From positions 310,001 through 374,000 of the forward strand of contig JAWNGF010000009.1 in NCBI GenBank assembly GCA_037039685.1: DNA of 64,000 nucleotides, read 5' to 3'. The translations under genes were made by a program, and so were the position numbers. The DNA is from Ceratobasidium sp. AG-K. Taxonomy: Eukaryota; Basidiomycota; Agaricomycetes; Cantharellales; Ceratobasidiaceae. The notes below the pieces were generated by a model. That model searched no databases, was not told the origin of the DNA, and saw only the letters and a program-made list of their open reading frames with translations. This document shows, in pieces, positions 11,310-22,831 of this stretch; positions within the stretch are counted from its first letter, which is position 1; each line of letters opens with the position of its first letter.

Positions 11310-11787
11310 TGTAGAATTTGGGCGAATGCGAGGGGGCGAAGACAGGGAAGGGACAGTAGGATGTTGGGAGTGGAGGATATGTGCAGGAAGGGCAACAACG
11401 GCACAACGGCGCGCTAGAGGGGAGAGAAATCGCAGTCGAGGTCGAAATGCCAGTGTGATATCGACGAAAGTTATATAGCGCACAAGAGTCGCGGAGTCCG
11501 TGGAGCCGAGGTGTCAGAGCCGAGCGCTTAAACGATTGGTAATCCCCCCGTCGATCACGTGTTTCAAAAAGTTGTGCAATTCGACATTGCTTTAGCTCGT
11601 GTGGATCTGCAACGAGCACACCGCCTTGGACATTGAGCGCGGTCCAACTGGTGACTTCAAGACCTTGAAGTCTCTCATAAACGACCAGCAATTGCCAGCC
11701 CGATTTGTAAGCCTCCGCCATGTCCAGTCAGCCCGTCGGACATTTCTAAATTAATAATTCGTATTTTTGAGCAGCGTCGAGCACGTC
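11310..11787. promoter_or_regulatory. Divergent TRR1/RRP6 promoter, with possible TRR1 presequence
   Basis: The interval contains both promoters. The part up to 11483 stays open in the TRR1 frame and may be translated as an alternative N-terminus. Confidence 0.45.
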
Positions 11788-14651
11788 ATGTCCGCCTCAC
11801 AATCCTCGGATTCCGAGGCAGCGCCCGTACCTCCGCCCACAGACCTCACAGCTTACGCTGCTCGTCTTCAGTCCGCCATCATCCCCCCTACGCGCATAGC
11901 CGGCACACTGCCCACAGGCGGCTCGCTCGCTTACCAACGCACGCTTGACCGCGCAGCCGCCAAGGAACTTGATGCAGCCTCGGGTCGAATACTCGGTTTA
12001 ATCGACAAACTTGTTCGATATGCGGGTGGTAGCAAAGGAAAAGGAAAGGCTTTGACCGCCGACGACTTGGTGGAGGGCAGGGATTATCGAGCGGTTGTGG
12101 GAGATGTACTGGACCAGTTGTTGGAGAATGCTGTAAGTGAGATCCCTTTGAAGTCGGGTTGGGCTCATTGAATTGATTTAGGACACATGCTTGGATGAAT
12201 TTGCAGGGAGAAATAAGGCACCTGCAATTGACATCAAGGTGCCGGTTCCAAAACCATCCCAGGTTCGTTACAAGACCTTGATTCCACGAAATAAGCTCAT
12301 GTTATGATATCAGCCCCGTCGGCTATCTCAAGCCCTGCTACACGCAACCCACCTCCCAAAACCCCAGCTGAAATTCAAAACAGTTCCGGACAATACCCCA
12401 CTTGTTACGCCATACATCCCAATACCGCACCCAAATGCAGCGCCTTATGCGGATGCACCACCATCGTCTCTCCTCGCGTCCTCACCGCCCGCGGAGATCT
12501 CTACGTTTGAATCTACCCCGTTCACATTTGTGGACACGCCCGAACAACTCAAAGATTTGGTGGCTTCGCTCAAAAATAGCACCGAGATTGCAGTTGACCT
12601 CGAACACAACTCGCTACGAACGTACAAGGGGCTGGTCTGTCTTCTTCAACTCAGCTCCCGGACCCAAGATTGGGTTGTCGATACCCTGGCGTTGAGGGAG
12701 GAGCTGGGTATTCTTCGTGGGGTATTCGAGGACCCTAATGTTGTCAAAGTATTACATGGCGCAGAGAGTGATGTCATATGGTTGCAAAGGGACTTTGGAC
12801 TATTCATTGTTGGGCTATTCGATACGTACCATGCGTCCAAAGTACTTGGTGAGCTTCAGATTGATATTGTGTTGTATGATAGTAACTGACATTTATTCGT
12901 TAGGATTCCCGAAACACTCCCTGGCATCTCTACTTGCCCGCTACACAGACTTTACGCCCAACAAGCAGTATCAGCTCGCAGACTGGCGAATTCGGTGCGT
13001 CTATTTACGATATGATAGCATCAATACACTTACTCTGTTGTATCAGCCCTCTCCCGGAAGAAATGCTTCACTACGCTCGCGCGGATACGCACTTCCTACT
13101 GCATATCTATGACCAGCTACGAAACGCGCTTCTCGAGCACTCTGCAACACATCTGCCGCTACCACCCACACCAGCAAACGGCACACCTCCGCCAGAAGCA
13201 ACATCCACCCTCACCCACACCTCTACCGTTGCTCCCATATCTTTACCTCCCTCTCCGGGGCAGGAAACCGCCTACCCATGGGCAACCACGCGTGTTTTGG
13301 CTCGCTCGGCCAAGACGGCCGGAAAGCTCTACACGCCTGAGATACCCGACCCAGTTGGGCTCGCCAAAAAGTGGGACATCCAACTTGGGGACGGGACAAG
13401 GTCGAGAAGCGGAAGTCCCAGCGTCGATGCACCGAAACCGACACGACCAGTGGACCAAAAATCTGCCGTGTTCGAAGCTGCCTTTTGGTGGCGAGACAAG
13501 GTTGCGCGGTTGGAGGACGAGAGTCCTACGTAAGATTATACTCGAGTTCGTTTTGTTCTTTGCTGACAGTTTGGGTTCAATAGTTATGTCTTGGCCAATA
13601 CCACCTTATTCCAGATCGCGACGACCGCGCCTACGACGTTGGCGGCCTTGCACAAGGCGGTACCTAGACTATCTTCTCCTGCTAGACAACACACCGAGGG
13701 GCTTGTTGAGGCAGTCCTGGATGGTATCGGTCGGGCGAAACGGGAAATGACTCTATGGACACAACAGAGAGAGGACGAGCGCAAAGAGCGGGAGGAACGG
13801 GACCGGGTTGAGCGAGAGCGCGTGCAGCAGCAACAACTCATGGACATAGATGACAGCCCGGCTGTAGTGATCGATATTTGGAGCAAGCTTAGAACTGTGC
13901 AAACAGGTATGTTCCTTTGGTACTCACCCGTTAAGTTAGCCTTGACTTGCAACACTAGCTTCAGTCAAAGTGGCTCGCACTTCCTCACTCTTTGGTCAAA
14001 CTCCCCTTTCTACACGTTTGATACCTCAAGCACTAGGAAGACAAAAAACCTCGCAAAGTGTGTTATTTGGTTCTTCGGGGCAGAAATCAACCACGGCGTC
14101 GTCTACACCGTCGTTTGAAGTATTACGCCAACGCATACACGGCGCAATCAGCGACGCACCAGGAATCCCCGCTCCAGTGATCCCAGTGACCCAAGCGACG
14201 CAGCCACTTTTGGCATCACCTACGCCTGCTCCCATACCCGCATCCCCTGCCAGCACATTGCCGCCCAAGCCCGTCTCGCCGCCTCCCCCACCCCCGATGG
14301 AGGCGGACACAGATGAAATTCTGGTCGTCGCTCAACCCCGTTCCAAGTCTAAAAAGCGCAAAGCGCCAGGCCAAAACGAGGCATCTAAAAAGCCACGGGC
14401 AGAGCCATTGGAGGTTGAAGCATTTGACTATGCAAGTGCGCCGGATATCTTGGATCAAGGGAAAGACGAGGACGCTAGCGGGAACGGAAGGCGGAGAGAA
14501 AGGGAGAAGAAAAAGGGTAAGTGTTCACCCCTTTTTAGGGGACACACGCTGACTTGGTATGGTAGTGGCCAGTGTCTATGGCAACTTCCCAGCACCGCCC
14601 AAGGCGCAAAGTGAGCAACGAGGCGGGAATCGGAGCCACACCTTCAAGTAA
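11788..14651 (+). CDS. RRP6: Nuclear exosome 3'-5' exoribonuclease RRP6
   Basis: Trims and degrades nuclear RNAs with the exosome. Eight exons give 833 residues in one frame. The N-terminal PMC2NT-like region (SGRILGLIDKLVRYAG, VGDVLDQLLENA) binds the cofactor Rrp47. The DEDD-Y nuclease has EIAVDLEHNS (D-x-E), VLHGAESDVIWLQRDFG and YARADTHFLL (Tyr and last Asp). An HRDC domain follows (FWWRDKVARLEDESP, YVLANTTLFQIA). The Pro-rich C-terminal tail ends with the typical VYGNFPAPPK and SHTFK. ATG 11788 gives MSASQSSDSEAA and is the first Met in frame. Confidence 0.94.
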
Positions 14652-15419
14652 ACTGTTTGATTCGCATATTTATATATTGTTAGATAATGCAACACATTTT
14701 ACAACCTCATGCAGATTAAGCAGTTTCCGACGAGCCTGTCTTAATATACATGGGCGCTGGTTCGAGACGACAGCCGAGTGTGCATCACTATCAATTAAAC
14801 ATAGGAGGCAATCAACTTCCGGTCATCCCGAAGTCTTCAAGCCCTTCACAAGTGTCTCAAACTACCGTATTTCAAGTCCGTCATTAGACCTATGGACCTA
14901 CGGGCCTAGACAGGGGCGCCAACGCAGTAATCGACAGGCTAGTTACTTCTCGATATGCATATACGCATAATTTACGTTAGAACCTCCCAGTTTTTTTAGC
15001 CCACTCTATCGTTGAGCAGCAGAAACTCGCGTTTGCAAAGGTCTAGCTCACGACGACCAAACCCAATAAGGCTTACCCCTAGGGCCCCATGCAATGCATA
15101 GACTGGATGTTTTAGGGTGCAAGTTCAGGCAGGGTCTGAAACACAAAACGACCTAGGGGATAGACACGCGCTCTCAACGATGCGGATTAAAGTAAGTAAC
15201 TAAATATCCGATTAAGACAGCAATCCAATACTGAAAACGCTACATAGCAAATGATAGCTACAAATCAAACGATGGCAAGGGGGAAAACGAGCGACGAGGA
15301 CCACTATCTTGAGATCAAAGGGTAGGCGAGTGCTAAACAAGTCAAGTCAGCGATATGTATGCGCCAAGTGAGAGCCATTGACCTACAGTGGCATATACTG
15401 CTCAGCAGTACGAGCGCAA
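14652..15419. other. Gene-poor region downstream of RRP6
   Basis: Holds the RRP6 3' UTR region. No ORF, tRNA or repeat could be supported. Confidence 0.4.
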
Positions 15420-15572
15420 TCAGGCGACTACGCAGCTGTTCTGGTTTCCTCCTGTGTTTCCGGTATTGCCATGGAGCGAGCCGCCAGAGCCGCCGCCGAA
15501 ATCGAGGGGGTCCTCCTGGCCACCAGCAGCGAACGAAGGGAAGAGAGCGATGATGTCAAAGATAGAATCCAT
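15420..15572 (-). CDS. Candidate lipopeptide mating pheromone precursor (CaaX, CVVA)
   Basis: A single 50-codon ORF. The peptide starts MDSIFDIIALFPSF, continues through an acidic patch (GGQEDPLDFGGG) and a Gly/Asn-rich linker (GNTGNTGGNQN), and ends in SCVVA-less-S, i.e. the CaaX box CVVA directly before the stop. Small size, a hydrophobic MDS-type N-terminus and CVVA/CVIA endings are the hallmarks of basidiomycete pheromone precursors, which are farnesylated, trimmed and carboxymethylated before binding STE3-type receptors. Codons are mostly C-ending and favourable, unlike random ORFs. Upstream on the minus strand lie a CT-rich leader and a TATA-like gtataaga about 120 bases from the ATG. 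No STE3 receptor lies in the window. It could instead be another prenylated micropeptide. Confidence 0.68.
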   Translation of the reverse strand: MDSIFDIIALFPSFAAGGQEDPLDFGGGSGGSLHGNTGNTGGNQNSCVVA

Positions 15573-15690
15573 CTTAGGTACGAGTGTGGATGTATGAGTG
15601 GGGGTATGGGTATGCAATAGTAGATGAGAGAGTGAAGCTTGGGATGTAGAGTGCAGAACTACCTTGCTGACTGGTGGACACCAACCCCCT

Positions 15691-15700
15691 CTCTTATACG
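15691..15700 (-). promoter_or_regulatory. TATA-like box for the pheromone-like gene
   Basis: Minus-strand cgtataagag, about 120 bases upstream of ATG 15572, followed by a CT-rich leader typical of well-expressed fungal genes. Confidence 0.4.
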
Positions 15701-16700
15701 GTACTCCGTGTCGGTCGAGAAGTGTCTATCGGGAGAAAGGAAATCGAGGGAACCCGGGTCCCGCGCATTCGACGCTTGTTAGTCATTTGCAAGGAAACAG
15801 CAATCCTAGGACACACGAGGCGTCGCTCTACAAGCTCGGCAAACAAGTCATAACAGGCTTGCTTTGTCTGAACTCAAGAGTCTGGTAGGAATGTTACCGT
15901 TGGAATATCCCATCTAAGGACTCTCGCCACTCATCTATATCACTTGCTACATTCTCCACGCGGCTATGTGAACTGACATTTATGATAAAGGCATATCACT
16001 GTAACACACACTTCCAATATTAGGTTATACCAAACTGGGTTGTATTTTGTTAGACGCTCTCGGTGAGTTGCTAGGACCGATCTGCCGTGCTGATTTACAC
16101 TTGACTGGTGAATCTAGGCGTTGGAACGTAACGCTCATTCACGGCCGTGTCCGTCTTCGGCCGCCGGCAATCCGTGGGGACAGGCCTGGAAGCGATTGCT
16201 GCCATGACCCGAGTATTACCGTATAGACTGTGTGACGTCGGACAGTGCATCGGCATTCCCTAGTTGGATGATTCATTCTCCGCCGTGGTCGGGAATGTCA
16301 GAGACCAGAGTGAAAACCGGGGTGCGTCACGTGTCAGCGAGCGTGACTGCGAGGGTTTCGTTCAGAGCGAGAGTGTATCTTGCGCGAAACTAATAATCTA
16401 CCAGACTACACACGTTCATTCATTTTTGCAGGGCTACACCCGCTCTAGTAATAATGAACCATAATATTCAGCAAACAACCTTTGATTCGACAACTCGAAC
16501 CAAAACCAAGGCGAGACAACGACATCCGAGAGTGGGGATCGCAGAAAAAAAAGGGCACAGCCGACCTATTCATATACAGAAAAGCGCACAAGGCAATACT
16601 CACAAGCCACGAGAAAATAAACAGAAACGAGGACGAAAGGAGGAGCGAGTCGAGGGACGTCAAATAGCGACAAATACAATAACAAACCGGGAGTGGCTAT
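15701..16700. other. Gene-poor region
   Basis: One kilobase between the pheromone-like promoter and the bHLH 3' end. Short ORFs only, none with recognisable features. Confidence 0.4.
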
Positions 16701-18124
16701 TTACTCGACTCGCGCACGCTTAGCGCCTGGTTCTTCACCTGCACGCTCTTGTTGGGCGCGCAAGACCTCGGCGAGTTGGGCCTCAACCTGTTCGCGCTTT
16801 TGACGTTCCTCGTCCAACCTCTGGCGCATCTCATCGAGCTGAGCTTGCAGGTCGCCCATTGCTTGGTCCATTAGGAGCTTTTCGAGGGTCCACTTTTCAA
16901 TATTGCGGGCCTCATTTTCTTTCAAGTCGTGAATGTATTGAACCTAAGAATCCAAATTAGGTGTTGTTTCAGACATCAACAATAAAGGCGGTCATACCGA
17001 GCGAGACAAGATGGCACCCTTGGCCTTTTCGGCACCAACGTTAGGTACCATGCGCGCCAATTCGTTGATACCGTCGTTGATGTTGCTTCTCCGCCTGCGC
17101 TCGACCTCTTTCTGAAATTCCAAGTCAGGGTCAGTAAGTATCGATCAGACACAACTCGACATACATGGTTATCTTTTCGCTTGCGCTGCCAATCAACCGT
17201 GTCCGACGTCGCCCATTTGCCCTTTTTGCTGCCCGGGCCAGATGCGGGGGGCGCCACGTCTCCAGATGGCCCAGAATTGACTTGTCCGTTGGGGTCAATA
17301 AACGTGGCGCTATTGTCCCCTTCGTCCCCGTCGTCCTCATATCCGCCGTCTCCCTGAGAATGAGTACCAGCACGACCGGAGCGCGTCGTGCGGACGGCCT
17401 GCTGAGAGATTTGCTGAAGTTCGGGTGGTGGAGGCATGGGGTGCCCGGCAGGGGGAGGGTAGGTCGAAGGAATGTACTGAGGGGGTGGGTGATGGTAGAT
17501 CATTGGGGGTTGGTGGTGCATGTGTGGATGGTGTGGGTGAGGAAGCTGGTGAGGATGCGGTGGGGGCTGTTGGCCAAGGTGCTGCTGAGGTGGGTGTTGT
17601 GGCAACTGGCTAGGAGGCGCCCCAGGACCCATGAGCGCCGGGTCAAGCTGAGATCCTGCATCCCATTCGACGGGGATCCGCCTCCCTGAGTGGGCGACTC
17701 TGGCGCGGGCTCTCTGCGGCACAGGGTGAGTGGGGGGCGGTATATGCGTGGCAACACTTACTCGACACCGTCTGGGTGGCGGATGGCACCCGCATTGGCC
17801 TGGTTCTGCTGGCCTTGCTGTTGCAACTGGCAAGCAATCGAGCGATGTGAGCATGGCACAGGCACGTGAGACTTAGCCGCCCACCTGCTGGACCGCGTTA
17901 AGCATGAATATCAGCGACTCGTTTGCGTCTTGGGCTGCATCCGGCTGTTGACCCGTCGGCACTGCGGCGGAACCGGCGGCGGCATCGTCGGAAGCAGTTG
18001 GCGGGTGAGCGCCGTCAGTCGCTGACTCGGCGGGCCGAAGCTTGAATTGGGGCGACGCTGGTGATGCCGAGCGCGACTTGTCAGGGGTCGCAGGCGCTGC
18101 CGATGCGGTTGCTGTGGTCGCCAT
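16701..18124 (-). CDS. bHLH transcription factor, CBF1-like (one frameshift)
   Basis: Five exons, about 403 residues once one base is restored. The N-terminus is Ala/Ser/Pro-rich (MATTATASAAPATPDKSRSA), followed by a His/Pro/Gln-rich segment and an acidic patch (YEDDGDEGDNSATF). The DNA-binding bHLH is split by an intron: WQRKRKDNH then KEVERRRRSNINDGINELA, helix 2 ILSRSVQYIHDLKENEARN, then a coiled coil (LQAQLDEMRQRLDEERQKRE) and the end AKRARVE. KDNHKEVERRRR is typical of Cbf1-type E-box binders (CACGTG). Around 17662-17664 the frame changes between GGGSPSNG and DAGSQLDPALMGPG; making ggg into gggg joins them and makes the total a multiple of three with canonical splice sites. Confidence 0.82.
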
Positions 18125-18971
18125 AGTCGCTGGGCTCGTTGTTCTAGATGTTGTCCAAGCACCCTTGGTCGATGCGGGTAGATGAGGGCACGTGCAGTCG
18201 TAGCAGGTCACGAGAAAATCGATCACGAGGTCTCCCACCAAAGGGTGGTCCGTGTGTAAGCCGCCCCTTAACATTCTTTGTTTGTTTTCCAAACATTGAT
18301 GACACATGCCCTGCACAAACGTTTGTACGTCCATCACGGCGATGTGAGTGAATATAGCCCTCGATGAGACCTTGAGGAGATCCCACATTGAATTTACGAG
18401 ATTTAATTATGTCTATACCAGTGAGACTGGCCAGAACCTAGGTCCGTTTGTTTTCAGACCCTCGCTTAGCGTCAGTAGACGCTGGATTCTCGGTACGACA
18501 TCCGTCTCGTTGCCGGCGCCCACTTGGGGTCCAAGAGTCGGTAGAATCAATCGAGGCAACGAAACATCATGACCTGTTGGTTGTCCTCTGTGTTACCAGG
18601 GCGAGTATTCTGGCTTGCGCCGAAACGGGTTGTCCATAGCTGCGTGGGCTCCGGCGCCTGTTCGAAAGTATCAGACCATCTCCACGTGCAATACTCTAAC
18701 CAGATCGTCGTTCCTGGATGCCATCTCACGCAACCCACGCCGAGCACATGCACGTGTGAATGTACGCCCCTTCTGATTGCCCAGCATGGGGACTTTATTC
18801 TCAAATGTCCGAGTGAGAAACCGTTAAGCCCGAGAGGTCCACAAATCTATTACACCCCCACATACAAGGTAGGAAGCGGCCGAATTCAAGGCCTAACGTC
18901 TATCCAATATCCACGGGATCCCAGACAACATTCAACCTGTGGTCCGAACAGCTCCATCTAATACAATACAT
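18125..18971. other. Intergenic, bHLH promoter side
   Basis: About 850 bases between the ALG6 stop and the bHLH start. Short minus-strand ORFs run upstream of the bHLH ATG without recognisable content; no gene is supported. Confidence 0.4.
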
Positions 18972-21457
18972 CTAACTGGCATCAACCATTCCGTTCATCC
19001 CAACACCAACCGCTCGGGCAGTTTCCCCCAGCACCCCTTTGCGCCTCCTAACGCTTTCGGTAACAAAACTATCAGAAACCTTGGGAGATATAGGGCTTGG
19101 TTTTGCACTCGTCACATTGGTGTCAAGCGACCTGAGCGCTAGGGGAGGTTTTGTGCCTGTGGGTGACTCGAATCCCCCTGCGGCCCAGGTGGATCGGAAC
19201 ATCATAATTCCGCCGACAGCTATCCAGGTTGCACCGAACACTGAGGCGGAGAGGAGCACGTTGAAGACGGAGTAGAGGTCTGGGTAGCGGACGGGCGGAG
19301 GGATGAAGGCTTCAAAGGTGTGGACTAGGAGGATCGACGCATAGGTGGCCTGCGAAAAGGTCAATACAAGTAGATGAGAAGTGGAATGATACGCACGAGA
19401 CTGAGTAGTTTGACCAGGGACTGAGGGAGCGCGAAGGGGTCATATCCAATGGTGTAGTTCCAGAGCAGGGTCATAACCACATAGTTGAGACCTTGACCGT
19501 CCCGCTTCAGCAGTGGCCACATGCTAGACAATCATTCAACACCTGACTCTTGTTAGCACATCCTTGAAACGCACCTAAACACTGCAACGTTATTAACCAG
19601 CACACCCCACTCCCACAATTCCCCAAGTCCCATCCCGCCAACTCCTGCACCACCCTCCAATTCGGAATCGGTCTCCCTCGACGCCAACAAAAGCGTAATC
19701 GGCATCAACGGCAACAAGATCGACTTTTCGTGCACCTGGACTGAGAACATAAAGAAACTCATCGCAGTTCCAAACAATGCGTACGGCAGCAGAGGAAGCG
19801 TAGGTCCACGACGACGTGCGAGTGTGGTAGTCTTTTCGGTAATCTTATCCTTGTCGTTTTCGTCAATGGGTGATAGACCGTTGGAAGCGCCAAAACCGAC
19901 GAAACCCCATCCAAAGACCATCCCAGCGGCGGGCAAGAGTCCAAACAGGGTCACGCCCAGGGCGACACGTTGAAGTCCAGCCTCGCTGATCCATTGGAGT
20001 CTGCGCCACTTGATGAGCACCACATCAGACGCACACCAAAAGTTGGCGACCTTGTCCTCGAATAGACCACGTGCAAAGGGGAATATGCGAGAAATGGACT
20101 GGAGAAGCAGCGAGGGCGTAAGGAAAGGAAGAAAGAGAAGGACGAATGAGAGGCTCGTTATAAGCGCCAGTTGGGCAAAGTGACGTGTTCTGTTGGTCGA
20201 TGAGTATTTTGCCAGGAGCGAAACGGGAGACTCACCCGTGTTCTTTGCCCAGCCAAAAGCATTTGCCGAGGAGATACGAGCCGATGGCTGGAGCGTAGTA
20301 TAATGCCATTTGCTTGAAACCGAGGCTGGCGACGAAAAATACGGCACCTGCGAGGTCGTATCCAAGATGAAACATGTTAATCGCCCAAAGAGTGAGGCCA
20401 AGCATCACTGAGTTGTACCTACAGCCAGTCAGAACAACAGCAAAACAATCAACAGGACACGCACTGGAAATGACCATGATCAATCAAAATCAAAGCTGGT
20501 TGTAATAATACAGTCAAAAGAGCAATATTCTACCCACCCATCAGCCACGCCCTAACACAACCACATACACTCACCTGTGTGCGCCGAGACCTGCCCGGGA
20601 GCGCAATTCGGGTATACACATATACCGCTGGGATATATACCAGCATCTCGAGCACCAACACCGACATGCGCATAAAATGCTTGCTCGTGGGCGACTCGAA
20701 TCCCCTGGACGCATCAAGCGCAACCCATGCGGGGTTAATTTTATGGGCACTGCGACCATTAGTATCGCCCACCACCACCCAACCCACTCACATAAACCCG
20801 CATATCCAACTCACATACGCCGTCAGAGGCGGATAATCCAACCCCCAATACGGGAGATCATAGCTATACCACCGCGAAACTGGCAAATGATACGTAATCT
20901 CCATCCAATGTCGCTGGGCCTCATAGTCCCCATGCATCGGTTTCGTCGCCTCTCCTACCAAATTCGTCAACACTTGCCACGTGCGCCGGGTCGCGCCCAC
21001 CTGAATACCCGCCCAGTCCGACTGCGCATTTGACGAGGATGGTGCCGAGGATGATAATCCATGGTGTCGATTCCCTCAATCCGTTCCGAGCGAGCCAACG
21101 TACGAGTCGTCGAGCAAAGCTTTCGTGCGGTTGGCCGTGGAGTGTGCTTTCCCGGAACGAGCTGATACTTCCCAACGACGCTGTTCGACCGCGTGTAGGG
21201 TTCAGTGGCGAAAGCGGGCGGGACTGGGATTGTAACAAGAACTGGGAGGTACTGAGCAAGCGTGGGTGCGGACGCGGCTGGGGTGAGAGGATCTCATCAA
21301 AGTCGGTTTCGGACCTAGACGCAATTAACTCCGGGTACACGACGGGAGAATGAACCTACTCGGCGCGACTCCGTATACTTCGGCCGCTCTCTGATCCGAC
21401 GCTTTCGAGGCGGGGTCGGTTGGTCGTCCGGACAGTGCGCCGGCGCGTGCTTTCCAT
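18972..21457 (-). CDS. ALG6: Dolichyl-P-Glc:Man9GlcNAc2-PP-dolichol alpha-1,3-glucosyltransferase
   Basis: ER membrane enzyme that adds the first glucose to the lipid-linked N-glycan precursor. Nine exons give about 706 residues, longer than the usual 500-600 because of a Ser/Arg-rich N-terminal extension (from MESTRRRTVRTTNRP) and a basic tail. Family landmarks: GDYEAQRHWMEITYHLP, WYSYDLPYWGLDYPPLTAY, INPAWVALDASRGFES, LILIDHGHFQYNSVMLG, FKQMALYYAPA, LFEDKVANFWC, FFMFSVQVHEKSILLPLMP. Multiple hydrophobic helices follow. The exon 4 end (donor near 20537) was chosen because it keeps the frame into ILIDHGHFQ. No frameshift seen. Confidence 0.92.
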
Positions 21458-21797
21458 GGGATGGCGGGGAAGGATGAGTTGGCTGATATCACGTGCCACT
21501 GACGGGACGTGGCGCTTAGTTGCGTGTATGCGTTTGGGTCACAAGGTTATATTATATTCGCGCGAGGCGGTACATGTAGTATGCAAGTAAACGTATAGAT
21601 CGGGGGAGGGACGGCGTGACGAATAAACAAACCATCGTAAAATGTTTCTGGCGTCTAGAGACCAAAAAGTGTCTAGCTGGCGGGTGATTCAAGTGCCGGA
21701 ACCAAAGGGGCATGGTCAAATTTACCACTGTCAAGACGCCCGGTTAGTCGAGTTTTGGCTTCAAGGATGGGGGAGACGTACACACAAGACCCTCATT
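21458..21797. other. ALG6 promoter region
   Basis: About 340 bases between the stop of the small dsRBD-like gene and the ALG6 start, both on the minus strand. No element recognised. Confidence 0.4.
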
Positions 21798-22088
21798 CTA
21801 GGGCAACTTTTGAGCGGCTTCGTTCTTGGCCAATTGCTTGTCCAGGCCTTCACCCTTGTGGTCGGAATAAACCGTTGGGGCACCATTGCGCCGCGTGACT
21901 GCAAGTCGGGTAAGCATATGTGGGGGCTAGGACAGTTGGAACTAACTGATAGGTGTCTCCGTCCACCAATCTTTGCCGTCTGGGCGAGCGACCTCTTCTT
22001 TCCAGTTGATTGTCGCACCGGAGCGTTGACCCCACTCGTTCAACTTTTCTAGCCAGTTGTTCTGACCGGGAGAGGGGGACAGTGGCAT
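21798..22088 (-). CDS. Small dsRNA-binding-domain-like protein
   Basis: Two exons (22088-21947, 21898-21798) encode about 80 residues, essentially one double-stranded-RNA-binding fold: NNWLEKLNEWGQRSG (helix 1 with the usual LNEW), INWKEEVA and KDWWTETPI (strands), TVYSDHKGEGLDKQLAKNEAA (loop and helix 2 with the basic K-x-AKNEAA signature). Helix 2 is cut short by the end KLP. ATG 22088 follows the family start; an in-frame ATG at 22208 would add 40 residues with a very hydrophobic stretch (PTLLTLIIYTFIYLLLFLS) that would anchor it in a membrane. Partner RNA or pathway unknown. Confidence 0.7.
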
Positions 22089-22831
22089 TATAGAAAAAGA
22101 TAAGAAAAGAAGCAGGTAAATAAAGGTGTAGATAATCAAGGTGAGGAGAGTAGGAATGAATAGATAGAACTGCTCGACTCGATGCTTTAATCCTGTCTCA
22201 CTAGGCATACTTTATAGCTAGCAACTAGTGGCAAGCGTCATAGAGAAAGCGGTTGGGGAGAGTGCGCGCACCCGCAAGCGATGTGCGCCCAGGGAATGCA
22301 GTACGACAAACATAATGCACTTGAGACTCCGATCCAAAACTTGCGAGCTTGTGACCAGAGAACCTGAATGAAAGGCCGACGTGAAACGGAGTATGACCGA
22401 CGTTGCAGGCAGTGTTCACATGCAAAGCAGTTCGAGATCGATCAAATGCTAACGGCGTGGATGTTAGATGGAAGGACGATGGGCAGACGCCTGAATGACG
22501 TGCCGGGGAGTGGTGAGTACCCGAGGAATAATGACATTTCAGCGACGAATTCTGAAAAGCGCGAGCAGTCCGCATGGTGCATACCGGCGCCCAGAGCAAA
22601 ATCCTGTTAATCTCATGACGAATATTAGCGTGATTAGAACACCCGCATAGAGTTGGCGATGAACAGGACATCAACTAGACCGAATCGGGACGGTCACGTG
22701 CCGTCACGTGGGTGATAACCGTTTGAGGGCGTTGCGGAGGTTCTTCATACTGGTTGGTTGTCGGGAACGCGTCCGACACTGGCGACCTGGTCGTCTCTTT
22801 TGCCTGCACGCTGGCCGCTGCTGACACCACC
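22089..22831. other. Divergent intergenic region
   Basis: Between the small dsRBD-like gene (minus) and the CaaX gene (plus). Short ORFs only. The part next to 22832 carries two CACGTG E-box-like motifs (tcacgtg near 22694 and 22705), possible bHLH sites. Confidence 0.45.

Noticed and set aside
17873..18388. Longer N-terminus for the bHLH protein starting MWDLLKVSSR
   Set aside because: The extra part has no similarity to bHLH factors and is separated from the Ala/Ser-rich start; ATG 18124 is the natural start.
20792..20820. Intron start at gtgagttgg in ALG6
   Set aside because: Reading through gives YVSWICGF, which matches the family; the real donor is 23 bases further on.
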